Assembly (NCBI GenBank): GCA_003635265.1
Contig: PYIZ01000042.1
Location: 23,046 to 87,045, forward strand
Direction of reading: 5' to 3'
Source: Candidatus Poribacteria bacterium
GTDB lineage: Bacteria; Poribacteria; WGA-4E; PCPOR2b
DNA: 64,000 nucleotides
The number at the start of each line of letters is the position of its first letter. Position 1 is the first letter of the stretch. A program made the position numbers and the translations under genes. The notes under the pieces are model-generated. The model was not told where the DNA came from. It saw nothing but the letters and a program-made list of their open reading frames with translations, and did not search any database. Positions 53,548-63,533 of the stretch are shown here, in pieces.

Positions 53548-55086
53548 TTATTCCGTTGGTTCCAATGCTGGGTACAATGCCATATGCTTTCCTGCCCCGT
53601 CCATAGCGGTTACTGTGTTCCCTGACCACTGAATCCGATAGGGATTCTCATATCCTACTGCGCGTTCCTGTGTCAAAAACTGTGGTCGATCAAAAGTCAT
53701 TTTAATCTGAGCACCCTCACGGACTTGCCCCACCTTCAGGTGATATCGAGTGATCGGTATCCCATTTCCGTCGATGGTCGCCCTAAGCGATTCGCACCAA
53801 GGGGGAATGCGAATGGACAGCGTCTCGATAGGACGTTTCGCTTCAACCACCAGATCAGTGCTGCTACTGATGACGTTGACCGCCTCATGCTCACGAGACA
53901 GTAACAGGTTGACGCGGACGTTGCTGTCATCTTCGCAGGTGACAATATGTTCCCAAGCGGCAGCGATGCCCTGTAAGGCAGCGCCGGTCAAATCTGAATT
54001 ATAGGAATGAAAACCGTTCGGCTCGCCGAAGCAAAAAGCACCAAGCGCTCGTCTCCGCAGTCCTTCATACGCCCGCTTTTCGGTATTCTCCATCCCCTCG
54101 TTTTCCACCACCCACGACAGGTCATCCATCTGGGAGGCGAGAAGGTGGTTGCAAAGCATCCGTTCCGCATCTTCATAATAGGAGCTATAGCCCGATACGC
54201 CAAGCAGACATGCTGCCTCAATCAGATCTGCGGTACAGTTCGCCTCACCCCGACCGTATCTTGCGTTTACGCTCTCCTTGACCCAACCGGTTGAGGTGCG
54301 ATAGGGCAGCATCCCCACATCAAAGATGAGCCGTGCCCGAGCGGTAAACTCTCGCTCCCCGGTAACCAATCCGAGTTCCGCCAGCGAAGCAATTGTCCCG
54401 GTGATGGAGTGGATATGCGTCCCACAGGCTGGGGTCAACTCTCCATTCTCCCCGAAACTAACTGCTAAAGCGTGGCGGGCGAAACGGAGCGCCAGATCCA
54501 TCCCAAGCGAATCGTCAAAGGTATGACTGTATGCGATCAGTGCACCGATTGCGCGTTCTGAAGTCGTCGTTGCTATGTTATCATCCTGCCAACCGTCAGG
54601 TCCCAAACATCTGCCCGGATAAGTGCCGGTAGCGCGGGTCGTTTTCTCCATCGCTGCGACAAGGGCTTTTGCATATTGTTCAGCTTTCGGGTCGCCCCAG
54701 ATCCGCCAGACAGCGATTAAGGCGAGCAACGCTTCGCGCTGATGGTGCATATAAGCCAAGGGTGGACTTGAGTCGCCCCCCATGTCGTCCCAAGCGAAAC
54801 CGTCGCTGTGATCGCAGCTAGCAAAAATCTGTTTGCGCAGCCCTTCCAGCAATTCTGTATCGTCCGGTAAACCGACCATCCCATGACATACATTGAGTGC
54901 ATGAAGGAATCTACCGACGGTGTGTGGTGTATCGGCGGCTTCATGCTGAGACCAGACAGGCGACGAAATCAGATTGAAGCGGAAGTATGGACGACAGTCT
55001 CGCTCGCGATCCACACTGTTACAAATATGTTCGATGCCGAGCAGTACGCTTTCCCGAAGATCAATTGGCCGCATTGGATCTTTCAT
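53548..55086 (-). CDS. Six-hairpin glycosidase-like protein (GH127-like)
   Basis: A 512-residue protein with an alpha/alpha-barrel-like first part (about 1-400) and a beta-sandwich C-terminus. LSIRIPPWCESLRATIDGNG followed by YHLKVGQVREGAQIKMTF is typical of GH127/DUF1680 (beta-L-arabinofuranosidase-like) C-terminal domains. The middle has GRGEANCTADLIEAACLLGV. I cannot confirm the catalytic Cys/Glu pair. No signal peptide, so cytoplasmic. It follows the palindrome at 55119-55138. Probably acts on short oligosaccharides taken up by the cell. Confidence 0.65.
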   Translation of the reverse strand: MKDPMRPIDLRESVLLGIEHICNSVDRERDCRPYFRFNLISSPVWSQHEAADTPHTVGRFLHALNVCHGMVGLPDDTELLEGLRKQIFASCDHSDGFAWDDMGGDSSPPLAYMHHQREALLALIAVWRIWGDPKAEQYAKALVAAMEKTTRATGTYPGRCLGPDGWQDDNIATTTSERAIGALIAYSHTFDDSLGMDLALRFARHALAVSFGENGELTPACGTHIHSITGTIASLAELGLVTGEREFTARARLIFDVGMLPYRTSTGWVKESVNARYGRGEANCTADLIEAACLLGVSGYSSYYEDAERMLCNHLLASQMDDLSWVVENEGMENTEKRAYEGLRRRALGAFCFGEPNGFHSYNSDLTGAALQGIAAAWEHIVTCEDDSNVRVNLLLSREHEAVNVISSSTDLVVEAKRPIETLSIRIPPWCESLRATIDGNGIPITRYHLKVGQVREGAQIKMTFDRPQFLTQERAVGYENPYRIQWSGNTVTAMDGAGKHMALYPALEPTE

Positions 55087-55118
55087 CTCTCAACCTTTTC
55101 CTTCCAGCTGAATTGTAA

Positions 55119-55138
55119 GGAACGCAGATCTGCGTTCC
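55119..55138. repeat. Perfect 20-base palindrome (AGATCT core)
   Basis: GGAACGCAGATCTGCGTTCC, in the 81-base gap between two minus-strand genes. Same GGAAC...GTTCC frame as the AACGATCGTT palindromes at 35791, 37718 and 57388, but a different core. Possibly the same repeat family. Confidence 0.6.
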
Positions 55139-55167
55139 CTACAGGATTTCGTCTCTTGTGCTGCCCG

Positions 55168-56625
55168 CTACGCCCAACGTTCCACGACCACTTTCTTCTG
55201 TGTGAAGAACTCAACCGCATCTTTGCCCTGTCCGTGCATATCCCCGAAGAAGCTATCCTTCCAACCACTGAACGGGAAGAACGCCATCGGTGCCGCCACG
55301 CCGAGGTTAATTCCGATATTGCCGATCTCCGCCTCATAGCGGAATTTCCGCGCAGCTGCACCGCTGCTGGTGAATAGACACGCCATATTCCCATAACTTC
55401 CACCGTTTACCAGTGAAATCGCATCGTCGATCGTGTCCACATGGATGGCACTTAAAACGGGTCCAAAAATCTCCGTTCTGGCGATTTCGCTTGATGGGTT
55501 CACATCGCCCAAGAGCGTCGGACGGACGAAATTTCCATTTTCATACCCAGAGATCTGTGGATTGCGTCCGTCGACCAAAGCCTTCGCGCCCTCGTCCACC
55601 CCTTTCTGAATGAGCCCCTCGATCCGGGATCTACTTTCAGGCGTTATCACGGGCCCCATCTCAACGCCCTCCTCTAATCCGTAGCCAACGACTCGCGTTT
55701 CTGCGGCATCAGTCATCGCATCTGTAAACCACTCTCGCGCCTCACCAACGGTAACAGCCAGCGAAGCCGCCAAACACCGCTGTCCCGCGCACCCGAAGGC
55801 GCTCTCGGCGGTTGCGTGGCGTGTCATCTCTAGATCCGCATCCGGTAGGACGATAATTGGGTTCTTCGCACCGCCTTGGCATTGAGCGCGTTTTCCGTTG
55901 GCTGTCGCCCGGCTGTAAACATATCTAGCGGTGGCAGTCGCACCGACAAAGCTGACCGCCTTAATGGTGGGATTATCTAGAATAGCATTCACCGTTGCTT
56001 CGGAACCGTTCACCAGATTGACGACACCTTTGGGTAGCCCTGTACCTTCGATGAGTTGAAAAATCTTCTGCATCGTCAGCGGCACTTTCTCTGAAGGCTT
56101 GACGATGTAGGTGTTACCGCAAGCGATCGCATACGGCATGAACCACGATGTGATCATTCCGGGGAAGTTAAACGGAGCGATTGCCGCGCAAACACCCACC
56201 GGCTGCCGAATCATGATTTCGTCAATGCCAGTAGCGATATCTTCGAGGTTGTAGCCCTGCATCAGCGTCGAAATGCCACAGGCGACCTCGACGTTTTCAA
56301 TGGCGCGACGCATCTCGCCCCGTGCTTCGTCTAGCGTTTTACCGCATTCCAGTGTGATAGTGCGGGCGATATCGTCGAAGTTTTCTTCAAGCAAGTTCTT
56401 CAGTTTGAATAGATACTGAACACGATCTGGGGCTGGTGTGCGCCGCCATTCGACAAGCGCATTCGCCGCCGCCTGCGCCGCCAGATCGACTTCGGCACCG
56501 GGGGAGAGTGGTACCGCTCCGAGAACCTCTGCTGTCGCTGGGTTTGTGACGTCCAGATATTCACTCGTACTGGAGCGACGCCATTCATTGTTGATATAAT
56601 TATTAAGGACAGTTTCTGTGCTCAT
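55168..56625 (-). CDS. mmsA: CoA-acylating methylmalonate-semialdehyde dehydrogenase
   Basis: A 485-residue aldehyde dehydrogenase of the MmsA branch, oxidising (methyl)malonate semialdehyde to propionyl- or acetyl-CoA. The catalytic Cys is C284 in [11 protein letters not shown]. The Glu of hydrolytic aldehyde dehydrogenases is replaced in [20 protein letters not shown], as usual for acylating members. NAD-binding [15 protein letters not shown] and [16 protein letters not shown] are present. This role fits valine, inositol or beta-alanine catabolism; neighbouring sugar/cyclitol oxidoreductases favour inositol or similar routes. Confidence 0.9.
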   Translation of the reverse strand: MSTETVLNNYINNEWRRSSTSEYLDVTNPATAEVLGAVPLSPGAEVDLAAQAAANALVEWRRTPAPDRVQYLFKLKNLLEENFDDIARTITLECGKTLDEARGEMRRAIENVEVACGISTLMQGYNLEDIATGIDEIMIRQPVGVCAAIAPFNFPGMITSWFMPYAIACGNTYIVKPSEKVPLTMQKIFQLIEGTGLPKGVVNLVNGSEATVNAILDNPTIKAVSFVGATATARYVYSRATANGKRAQCQGGAKNPIIVLPDADLEMTRHATAESAFGCAGQRCLAASLAVTVGEAREWFTDAMTDAAETRVVGYGLEEGVEMGPVITPESRSRIEGLIQKGVDEGAKALVDGRNPQISGYENGNFVRPTLLGDVNPSSEIARTEIFGPVLSAIHVDTIDDAISLVNGGSYGNMACLFTSSGAAARKFRYEAEIGNIGINLGVAAPMAFFPFSGWKDSFFGDMHGQGKDAVEFFTQKKVVVERWA

Positions 56626-56819
56626 AGTTTTTGTTTCCTTTCTTATACCGATAAAAGAAATATTCCTTTGGGGTAAGCAAAATTAAATCCCGATTTATTG
56701 GGACAAATCCCTTCCCAGTAATTCGGGATCTAATCAATGTCCGTTAATCACACAAATTTACACTGATAAACTCTCACCATCACAGACTGTTTCATGTAGA
56801 TTCGCGTGGATTTGTGGAT

Positions 56820-57359
56820 TCAATTTGTATTCAGTTTATCTCGAAACGCCTTCCTAAATTTCCGCACTTTGGGGTCAATGACCACTTGGCAATACGGCTG
56901 ATAGGGGTTCAGTCGGAAATAGTTCTGGTGATACGCCTCTGCGAGATAAAAAACGTCCATCTGCTCAATTTCCGTGACGATCGGATCCTTCCACAACCCC
57001 GAAGCATCGGTCTCTTCCTTTGATTTTTGTGCTGCCTCTTTCTGTTCTTCACTATGGTAAAAGATCACAGAACGGTATTGTGTACCGACATCAGCGCCCT
57101 GCCGATTCAAGGTGGTTGGATCATGGGTGCGCCAGAAAATATACAGTATGTCTTCGTAAGAGATAACTTCGGGATCGAAAGTGATCTGCACAACTTCAGC
57201 GTGCCCGGTGGTTTCGCTGCAGACCTGTTGATAAGTTGGGTTTTCAACGACACCACCCGAATAGCCGGAAATCACCTCATGCACGCCTTGGAGATCTTGA
57301 TAGATAGCTTCGACACACCAGAAACATCCACCGGCGAGCGTTGCTGTTTCTAAGTTCAT
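56820..57359 (-). CDS. msrA: Peptide methionine-S-sulfoxide reductase
   Basis: A 179-residue MsrA. The catalytic motif G-C-F-W-C-V-E is at residues 11-17 with Cys12, followed by GYSGG, GHAEVVQITFDPEVISY and FWRTHDPTTLNRQGADVGTQ, then YRSVIF. It repairs oxidised methionine (S-epimer) in proteins. Length and order are normal. Cytoplasmic. It lies downstream (same strand) of the DegT aminotransferase gene with a palindrome between them. Confidence 0.95.
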   Translation of the reverse strand: MNLETATLAGGCFWCVEAIYQDLQGVHEVISGYSGGVVENPTYQQVCSETTGHAEVVQITFDPEVISYEDILYIFWRTHDPTTLNRQGADVGTQYRSVIFYHSEEQKEAAQKSKEETDASGLWKDPIVTEIEQMDVFYLAEAYHQNYFRLNPYQPYCQVVIDPKVRKFRKAFRDKLNTN

Positions 57360-57387
57360 ACATTCCTCCGTTTAGATTTTATAAGGT

Positions 57388-57410
57388 AGGGAACAACGAT
57401 CGTTGTTCCT
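57388..57410. repeat. AACGATCGTT palindrome, copy 3
   Basis: One base shorter than the perfect copies at 35791 and 37718 (right arm TTCCT instead of TTCCCT). It lies between msrA and the DegT gene, overlapping the end of the latter. Confidence 0.55.
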
Positions 57411-58641
57411 ACGCCCATGCCCGTTGGATCTTCGCGATTGCTTCAACGATGTCGTCCATCTCCTTGCGTGAACCGAGCAGGAGATTCTGGAATAACCAAA
57501 CACTTTCTTGACACACCTGCTCCGCGACGGGACAGGGCAGTTCACGAATCAGATGCGGATATTTTTTGGCGGCATGTGCGACGCCAGCCTCCTGTGAAAG
57601 TGGCGCGCCATATCCACTGGAACAAGGAATTCCCTCTGCGCTCAAGGCTTCGAGAAATTTGCTCCGTGACACTCCACCAAACCCTTCTGGATTGTACTTG
57701 GCGCAATATAGGTGATAACCGTGTTGAGTTACCCAAGGACTCAGTTTCGGAGGGGTGAAGCCTTCAATCTGCTTCAGTTCTGTTGAGAGATACGCTGCAT
57801 TTGCATTTCGGATTTTGGTTTGTTCCTCCAAATTGCCCAGACGCGGGATGAGCAATGCTGCGAGATACTCCGACGGACGATAATTCCAACCGAGGCGCGG
57901 ATACTCCCATCGTGCGCCGCCCGGTGCCCGTCCAACATTCATGAAAGCATAGACACGGTCACTAACATCTTTGTCGTCCGTTGTCACCATCCCGCCTTCA
58001 CCCGAAGTCAGGTTTTTCGACGATTGGAAGCTAAAAGCCCCTGCATTACCGAGTGCCCCCACCTTTGTCCCTTGATATGCTGCACCGTGTGCTTGTGCAC
58101 AATCCTCGACGATTGCAAGCCCATGCCGGTCCGCAATTTGCTGCAAGGCAGCCATGTGTGCGGGGTGTCCGCCCAAGTGAACCGGCAAAATCGCCCGGGT
58201 CCGGTTTGGGTCAATTGTTGCTTCCACAGCAGCGGGGTCAATTGTGAAGCTATCCGGGTCGATATCCACAAACGCAATTGTACAATTCCGGTCGAGTGCT
58301 GCACTCGCTGTTGCAACAAAGGTGTAGTTGGGAATGATCACTTCGCCGCCGTCGCCGAAGCCATCCAGATCGAGTGCGCCAGCCAAAGCTGCACTGATCG
58401 CGTCGGTCCCGTGCGGCATAAACATGGCGTATTTTGTGCCGGTGTATTCAGCGTACTTCTCGTTGAGTTCTTCTATTTTTTGACCGCCCAGTCCCTCCGT
58501 CGCACTGAGATAGACTTCACGCAGCCTCGGCTCAATTTCCGACTCCCACTCTTCCACACCGGTTAGGGGCGAAATGGGCCACGGATTTTTTTGTACGTCA
58601 CGGACAGGTGTTCCACCGGATATAGCGAGTTTGCTTGCCAT
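57409..58641 (-). CDS. DegT/DnrJ/EryC1/StrS aminotransferase
   Basis: A 410-residue PLP-dependent sugar aminotransferase-like enzyme. PLP Lys209 is in FSFQSSKNLTSGEGG, cofactor Asp180 in AIVEDCAQAHGA, and EVIIPNYTFVATASA for the phosphate region. These enzymes make amino sugars from keto sugars (NDP-bound or scyllo-inosose). The N-terminus (SGGTPVRDVQKNPWPISP) is characteristic of the cyclitol/aminodeoxy-inosose subgroup, which fits adjacent Gfo/Idh/MocA genes. Function as transaminase is likely, substrate inferred. Confidence 0.9.
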   Translation of the reverse strand: MASKLAISGGTPVRDVQKNPWPISPLTGVEEWESEIEPRLREVYLSATEGLGGQKIEELNEKYAEYTGTKYAMFMPHGTDAISAALAGALDLDGFGDGGEVIIPNYTFVATASAALDRNCTIAFVDIDPDSFTIDPAAVEATIDPNRTRAILPVHLGGHPAHMAALQQIADRHGLAIVEDCAQAHGAAYQGTKVGALGNAGAFSFQSSKNLTSGEGGMVTTDDKDVSDRVYAFMNVGRAPGGARWEYPRLGWNYRPSEYLAALLIPRLGNLEEQTKIRNANAAYLSTELKQIEGFTPPKLSPWVTQHGYHLYCAKYNPEGFGGVSRSKFLEALSAEGIPCSSGYGAPLSQEAGVAHAAKKYPHLIRELPCPVAEQVCQESVWLFQNLLLGSRKEMDDIVEAIAKIQRAWA

Positions 58642-58803
58642 AAATTCCTCCTTAGCTTCAAAGCAGGGTTCACTCCTGAAAATCCTTAAATCCTGTCTCA
58701 GTCTCTTTATCTGATTATTATATCACGAAAGCCAAATTTTTACCCAGAAATTTGCCTCTCATTTTATCATGCGTATGGTGTTAAAACATAGTATAATAAC
58801 ACC

Positions 58804-58845
58804 AATGAACTAATGAACTAATGGTTTTCACGTTTCACGCTTGCT
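58804..58845. repeat. Dispersed repeat (TGAACTAATGAAC, TTTTCACGTTTCAC)
   Basis: ATGAACTAATGAACTAATG followed by TTTTCACGTTTCACGCTT matches 62222-62260 almost completely, and a similar word occurs in reverse near 35735-35790. All three are intergenic. Confidence 0.5.
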
Positions 58846-58889
58846 TCCGATATGAGCTAATTTCATTCACTTGGAGGAAATCAACTACT

Positions 58890-59564
58890 ATGGAACTTTA
58901 CCTGATTCGACATGGACAATCCACCAACAACGAAGGAACGCGCCCACGCGTTGCAGATCCGCCGCTAACAGATATCGGGGTAGAACAGGCACGTTGGGTC
59001 GGTGAATCCCTCAAGGATGAAGGCATTACTCGACTCTACGCTAGCCCGATGTTAAGAACTTTGCAGACCGCTCGGATGATCAGCGATAGCATCAACCTTC
59101 CCCCGCACATCTTCGTTGGGCTTCATGAGTGGGGCGGTATCTGGGAAGCCCGTGGAGATGGAACTGCCGTACAACTGCCCGGACTAAACCGTGCTGGGAT
59201 GCGTGAAGTCTGCTCCGATGTCGTTTTGTCCGAAGATGTAACCGACCAAGGCTGGTGGTTTCACGAGGGATTTGCAGGGGACATTGAGGGAATGGCAGAA
59301 CTGTCCCATGAGAACGGCTTGGCTTTTATCGCTCATTTAATGGAACATCACGGCGATACAGAGGAACGGGTTGCTGCTGTCTCTCATGGTGGCTCCGGCG
59401 GGAGTTTGATCAGTGCGTTCTTTGGGCTGCCGCCCGATGTGGGCTATTCACGTTTCACCCACAACAATACAGGGGTCAGTAAATTATCATTTACGTCGGA
59501 GCGGAAACAGCTGCTCTGTCTTAACAGGATCAGCCATTTACCACCGGAGGCAATCACATCGTGA
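58890..59564 (+). CDS. Histidine phosphatase family protein
   Basis: A 224-residue phosphoglycerate-mutase-like phosphatase. The catalytic motif R-H-G is in LIRHGQSTNNEG at residues 5-16. The second His is in VAAVSHGGSGGSL, and PPLTDIGVEQA and YASPMLRTLQTA are typical. ATG at 58890 with GGAGG upstream; an in-frame ATG at 58821 is not supported. The substrate is unknown; it starts a four-gene plus-strand run with sugar-related enzymes, so a sugar phosphate is likely. Confidence 0.9.
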   Translation: MELYLIRHGQSTNNEGTRPRVADPPLTDIGVEQARWVGESLKDEGITRLYASPMLRTLQTARMISDSINLPPHIFVGLHEWGGIWEARGDGTAVQLPGLNRAGMREVCSDVVLSEDVTDQGWWFHEGFAGDIEGMAELSHENGLAFIAHLMEHHGDTEERVAAVSHGGSGGSLISAFFGLPPDVGYSRFTHNNTGVSKLSFTSERKQLLCLNRISHLPPEAITS

Positions 59565-59591
59565 GGCTTGGAATTTCAAAGGAGGGTATCA

Positions 59592-60593
59592 ATGAAGATT
59601 AGGCTTGCACAGTACGGTATTTCCCATGACCATGCGTCAGGAAAAGCGCGGGTGATGCAGGAGAACGATGAAGTTGATTTTTGCGGCATCTTTGAACCGA
59701 CATCCGACACCCGCAACACACTCGGAAATAGACCGCCCTTTGCCGATGCACACTGGTTTTCATCGAAAGAGGAGATGCTGGAAGATGAAACGATTGTAGG
59801 AATTGCTATCCAAGGGAAAGTCTCAGAAAACCTCGGCTTTGCGCGGGAGGCACTGGCACACGGCAAGCATGTCTGGCTCGATAAACCTGCTGGCGACGAC
59901 TTAGAAGCATTCCGCGCAGTTTTAGACATCGCACGGGAGAAAGGGTTGCTGGTGCAACTCGGTTATATGTTCCGCTACAATGCAGGTTTTCAGTTTATCC
60001 TCGATTGGGCGTGGTCGGGCAAGCTCGGAGACATCTTTTCCGTCCGCGGACGGATAGCGTCTGGCGGTTCGACAGAAGCGGCATGGAAGTTATGGGACTC
60101 ACGCGGAGAACGTGAGGGCGGTATTATGTTTATACTCGCTTGTCATCTTATCGATATCTTTGTCGCCTTATTGGGTCGTCCAGAGCGTGTGACTCCGTTT
60201 TTGAGAAATGAGGACGAGGATTTCCCGTGGTATCAAGATAACACGGTGTCTATCCTTGAATATCCGAGCGCAATGGCGGTTATAGAATCAACGGGATTAG
60301 AAGTTTCATCGGGAGCGTCGAGACGCTTGGAGGTCTACGGGACGCGCGGCAGCGCAATCCTTGAACCGCTCGAACCGCCGGCACTACGCCTGTGTCTCGA
60401 CGAAGAGCGAGATGGATATGCCGAAGGTTGGCAGACGGTGCCGGTAGAAAACCGTCCACGCTATGTCGAAAGCCTTCGTGCGTTCATCGCGGATATTCGG
60501 GGTGAGAAATCACCAGACCGTTCTCTCGATCACGAGTTCACCGTTCAGGAGACTGTGCTTCGTGTCTCAGGGATGATTGATGAGAACGATTGA
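59592..60593 (+). CDS. Gfo/Idh/MocA family oxidoreductase (DKP variant)
   Basis: A 333-residue NAD(P)-dependent oxidoreductase. The N-terminus is IRLAQYGISHDHASGKARVM, with a less typical Gly motif. The catalytic triplet is D-K-P in HVWLDKPAGDD, and LACHLIDIFVALLGRPER matches the active-site His-Asp helix (H-x-x-D). The ATG at 59592 has AAAGGAGG nine bases upstream. It follows the phosphatase gene by 27 bp, and a beta-propeller protein follows by 59 bp. Confidence 0.88.
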   Translation: MKIRLAQYGISHDHASGKARVMQENDEVDFCGIFEPTSDTRNTLGNRPPFADAHWFSSKEEMLEDETIVGIAIQGKVSENLGFAREALAHGKHVWLDKPAGDDLEAFRAVLDIAREKGLLVQLGYMFRYNAGFQFILDWAWSGKLGDIFSVRGRIASGGSTEAAWKLWDSRGEREGGIMFILACHLIDIFVALLGRPERVTPFLRNEDEDFPWYQDNTVSILEYPSAMAVIESTGLEVSSGASRRLEVYGTRGSAILEPLEPPALRLCLDEERDGYAEGWQTVPVENRPRYVESLRAFIADIRGEKSPDRSLDHEFTVQETVLRVSGMIDEND

Positions 60594-60652
60594 CTATCAA
60601 ACTCACCCAAGTCTAAGGGTATTGGAGGCAGCCCATAATCGGAGGTCAAAGC

Positions 60653-62146
60653 ATGGCAGACAGAGATGCACCAATCGTTGTCAATTCAGAAAAACAGCTG
60701 TTTATTGATGATAAATTTATCGCTGAAAGCAGTGAACTAACCCTCACGATGAATCCACCACAGCAGATGCCTGAACCGGTTTTGGAGGTAGATCGACCGT
60801 GGGAAGGGTTCATCGGTGCCTATAATACTGTGTTGAAAGAAGGCGATCGATTTCGACTCTGGTATGATGTGCTTCTGCCGGAAGGATCATCGGAAATCTT
60901 CCGAGGTATTGCTTATGCGGAATCGGACGACGGCATCCACTGGAGAAAACCGAACCAGAACCTTATTGAGTTTCAAGGCTCAACCGAAAACAACCTCGTT
61001 GCACCGCGTCTCCCGGACGCACCACGCGGCGAGATGGAAGGTGCGACCGTTTTCAGGGATACGAATCCCGCTTGTCCACCCGAAGAACGTTACAAGCTCT
61101 GGACCAAGATGCGGCAAATTCCCCCGGCGGATATTCAGGCTGGAAAGACCGGCGGTCTGGTGCAGATGTATTCCGAAGATGGCATCTACTGGAAAGTGTA
61201 CCACGAGCGTGTTGATACCGCCCGCTGCGATACGCAAAATGTCCCTTTCTGGGATGAGCGGCTTCAAAAATACGTTGGATACGTCCGTACACGGACAGAG
61301 ACAGATGACTACCAAGGTCGTTCTGTTGGACGTGTTGAATCGGATGATTTTCGGGATTGGTCAGAGACTGAGATCGTATTTGAAGCATCACCGGAAGATT
61401 TTCGCGCCCCAATTCCACCCGCTTATCGTGAGCGTATCGGATCATACGTGGATGTTTATACCAACGGCTGCATGAAGTATCCCTTCGCGCAGGATGCTTA
61501 CTTTATGATGCCGAGTTTCCTGTATCACTGGGATTGCAAGGAGATACCAAACGAGCGGCAGATTAATTTCCCTGATACCTGTGATGTGCGACTGCTGACC
61601 AGTCGGGATGGGATCAACTGGTCCTACACTGGGGGGCGGAAGCCGTTTCTGCGGCTTGGTGCGTGGGGGAGTCTCTCGGCACGGATGATTTACGCAGCAC
61701 CCGGTGTCGTGAGGGTGGGAGACGATCTGTGGCACTACTACAAGGGATCTAACTTCGATCACTCCAGCCAGCCTGACCCGGAGTCGAATGCGAAAGGCAG
61801 TGGACTATTTCGAGCTATTTCTCGGTTGGACGGCTTCATCTCAGTGGACACCCCTTATGAAGGTGGAACGCTGACCACCCCTCCGCTGATATTCGAGGGA
61901 AATCAGTTGGCGGTGAATATAGACACAAGCGCAGGCGGTATCCTCCGCGCCGAAATTCAATCCGCTGATGGGAAGCCGATTGAGGGCTATACCTTAGCGG
62001 ATTCCGATGAACACAACGGGAATTCAGTCCACATGCCGGTGCGTTTCCAAGAAAAATCGGAGGTCAACGAACTTGCGGGCGTACCAATCCGTTTGCATTT
62101 TCAGATGTACGATTGCAAACTCTATGCGTTTCAGTTCATCACTTAG
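60653..62146 (+). CDS. Five-bladed beta-propeller protein (GH43/GH32-like)
   Basis: A 497-residue protein with repeated propeller blades: FRLWYD, GIAYAESDDGIHWRKPNQNL, GLVQMYSEDGIYWKVYHERV, VRLLTSRDGINWSYTGGRKP and MIYAAPGVVRVGDDLWHYYK. These S-x-DGxxW strands are typical of GH32/43/62/68-like folds. The final 90 residues form a beta-sandwich (SAGGILRAEIQSADGKPIEG). No signal peptide. A carbohydrate-acting or binding role is likely; catalytic acids not assigned. GGAGGT precedes the ATG. Belongs to the phosphatase-oxidoreductase gene run. Confidence 0.75.
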   Translation: MADRDAPIVVNSEKQLFIDDKFIAESSELTLTMNPPQQMPEPVLEVDRPWEGFIGAYNTVLKEGDRFRLWYDVLLPEGSSEIFRGIAYAESDDGIHWRKPNQNLIEFQGSTENNLVAPRLPDAPRGEMEGATVFRDTNPACPPEERYKLWTKMRQIPPADIQAGKTGGLVQMYSEDGIYWKVYHERVDTARCDTQNVPFWDERLQKYVGYVRTRTETDDYQGRSVGRVESDDFRDWSETEIVFEASPEDFRAPIPPAYRERIGSYVDVYTNGCMKYPFAQDAYFMMPSFLYHWDCKEIPNERQINFPDTCDVRLLTSRDGINWSYTGGRKPFLRLGAWGSLSARMIYAAPGVVRVGDDLWHYYKGSNFDHSSQPDPESNAKGSGLFRAISRLDGFISVDTPYEGGTLTTPPLIFEGNQLAVNIDTSAGGILRAEIQSADGKPIEGYTLADSDEHNGNSVHMPVRFQEKSEVNELAGVPIRLHFQMYDCKLYAFQFIT

Positions 62147-62197
62147 TATATTCCTTGGTGGTTCATGTTAAGAAATCGTGCAACAGCAACCCCTTGA

Positions 62198-62260
62198 GTT
62201 CATTAGTTCACTCGTTCATTAATGAACTAATGAACAGATGATTTTCACGTTTCACACTTT
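62198..62260. repeat. Dispersed repeat with 13-base inverted arms
   Basis: GTTCATTAGTTCA (62198-62210) and its complement (62223-62235) flank a short loop. The right part continues as in the repeat at 58804-58845. The inverted arms could act as a bidirectional terminator between the converging genes at 60653-62146 and 62299-63339. Confidence 0.5.
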
Positions 62261-62298
62261 TTGCGTTTTTCACTTTCTTTTGACATGAGCCTCCTCAG

Positions 62299-63339
62299 TT
62301 ACCAGCGTCCTAGATATAGTGACCGATTTTCCATCGGCATTTTGACCTGTGCACCCTTTTGGCGTTGCGAATCAACGATACCGATCGTGATTTCTGTACT
62401 GATACGCGCAAGGTGGATGTTTCCCGTTGTTTCACGCCCGGTTTCTATTGCTTCGACGATGTCCTCAATACAGCCGACGGTGCCGCTTTTCCGCTCAAAG
62501 GATGGATACGCAACGTCTTCAATCTCATTGAACTCTCCGCCTCGTTTGCGCAGTTGAAAGCCGCTCCCGTTGTTTAACGAGCGCACTGTGCCGTCGCTGC
62601 AATCGACTTCAAACTCGTAGGCACTTCCGGGGATACTAACCCCGTGAACACCATTTTTGAATCGGACATATCCCATTACGATGGGCGGATCCGCATCGGT
62701 GCGGTTATCGTCGAAATCTGCATCATCGACAGCGACATTGCCTTGGACATATTCGACTTCGGAATCGCTCGCCAGAAAGAGGAGCATATCTGCAGCGTGC
62801 GTATATCCCCAGAGCGCGGAGCCACCGGAATAGGCGATAACCGAATGCCGCTCGCCAATCTCGCCACTCTCCACAATTTCTCGCATCTTGAGATAGCCCG
62901 GCGTGTACCGCCGTTGCGTCCCCAGATTAAACTTCATCCCATACCGCTCACAGGCATCAACCATTGCATCTGCTTCCTCCATTGAAGCACACAACGGCTT
63001 ATCACAGTACACCCCTTTTACCCCATGTTCCGCTGCAAAGATGGTGATTTCTGCGTGATTTCCCGGACGGGTTGCTACGCTGACGATATCTGGCTTCTCT
63101 TTCTCTATCATCTCCCGGTAATCCGCGTATTGTTTGGGGATATTCCATTTTGAGCATACATATTCCGCTTTTTCTGCCACAACATCCGACGCAGCAACGA
63201 TGGTTGTTCGCTCATAAGCCGTATATCCAGCGGCATGAGAATAGGGCAAAGCCGGATGTCGACCGCCTCCTACCTCTTCGTCGATAGTTCCACCCATCCT
63301 GCCACATCCGACGATGCAGACACGATATTGATTTGCCAT
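62299..63339 (-). CDS. Gfo/Idh/MocA family oxidoreductase
   Basis: A 346-residue oxidoreductase. Rossmann motif CIVGCGRMGGTIDEE near the N-terminus, and a catalytic Lys in GVYCDKPLCASMEEAD (D-K-P). A GYTHAADMLLFLASDSEVE helix carries the active-site His. It resembles the gene at 32853-33911 (both have a CGRM Gly loop and an extended N-terminal insert). ATG at 63339 with AAGGAGG upstream; the extension to 63360 is unsupported. Cyclitol or sugar dehydrogenase by family. Confidence 0.9.
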   Translation of the reverse strand: MANQYRVCIVGCGRMGGTIDEEVGGGRHPALPYSHAAGYTAYERTTIVAASDVVAEKAEYVCSKWNIPKQYADYREMIEKEKPDIVSVATRPGNHAEITIFAAEHGVKGVYCDKPLCASMEEADAMVDACERYGMKFNLGTQRRYTPGYLKMREIVESGEIGERHSVIAYSGGSALWGYTHAADMLLFLASDSEVEYVQGNVAVDDADFDDNRTDADPPIVMGYVRFKNGVHGVSIPGSAYEFEVDCSDGTVRSLNNGSGFQLRKRGGEFNEIEDVAYPSFERKSGTVGCIEDIVEAIETGRETTGNIHLARISTEITIGIVDSQRQKGAQVKMPMENRSLYLGRW

Positions 63340-63489
63340 CTTTTTCCTCCTTTTCTTCACATGAGCAACATATTTTAACCTAAGTTGCTAGGTTCTGTCG
63401 ATATTTAATCGTAACCAAAATAACCACAGCAACGAAACTCAAAAATCCAAAATAGCGAGTTGCCAACTTACCAAACCGACAGAAAATAC

Positions 63490-63533
63490 ATCAATACTGT
63501 TACTTTTTCTTCCTAACTTCTACCAGTATTGAT
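63490..63533. promoter_or_regulatory. Inverted and direct repeats in the promoter-side gap
   Basis: The 409-base gap 63361-63769 contains ATCAATACTG (63490-63499) and its complement CAGTATTGAT (63524-63533), plus a direct copy of ATACATCAATA at 63486-63496 and 63541-63551. This could be an operator for the secreted PD40 gene. A second structure at 63691-63730 (TTTGAGGTT paired with AACCTCAAA, and an inner GATATA/TATATC stem) is the only other feature seen. Confidence 0.35.
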
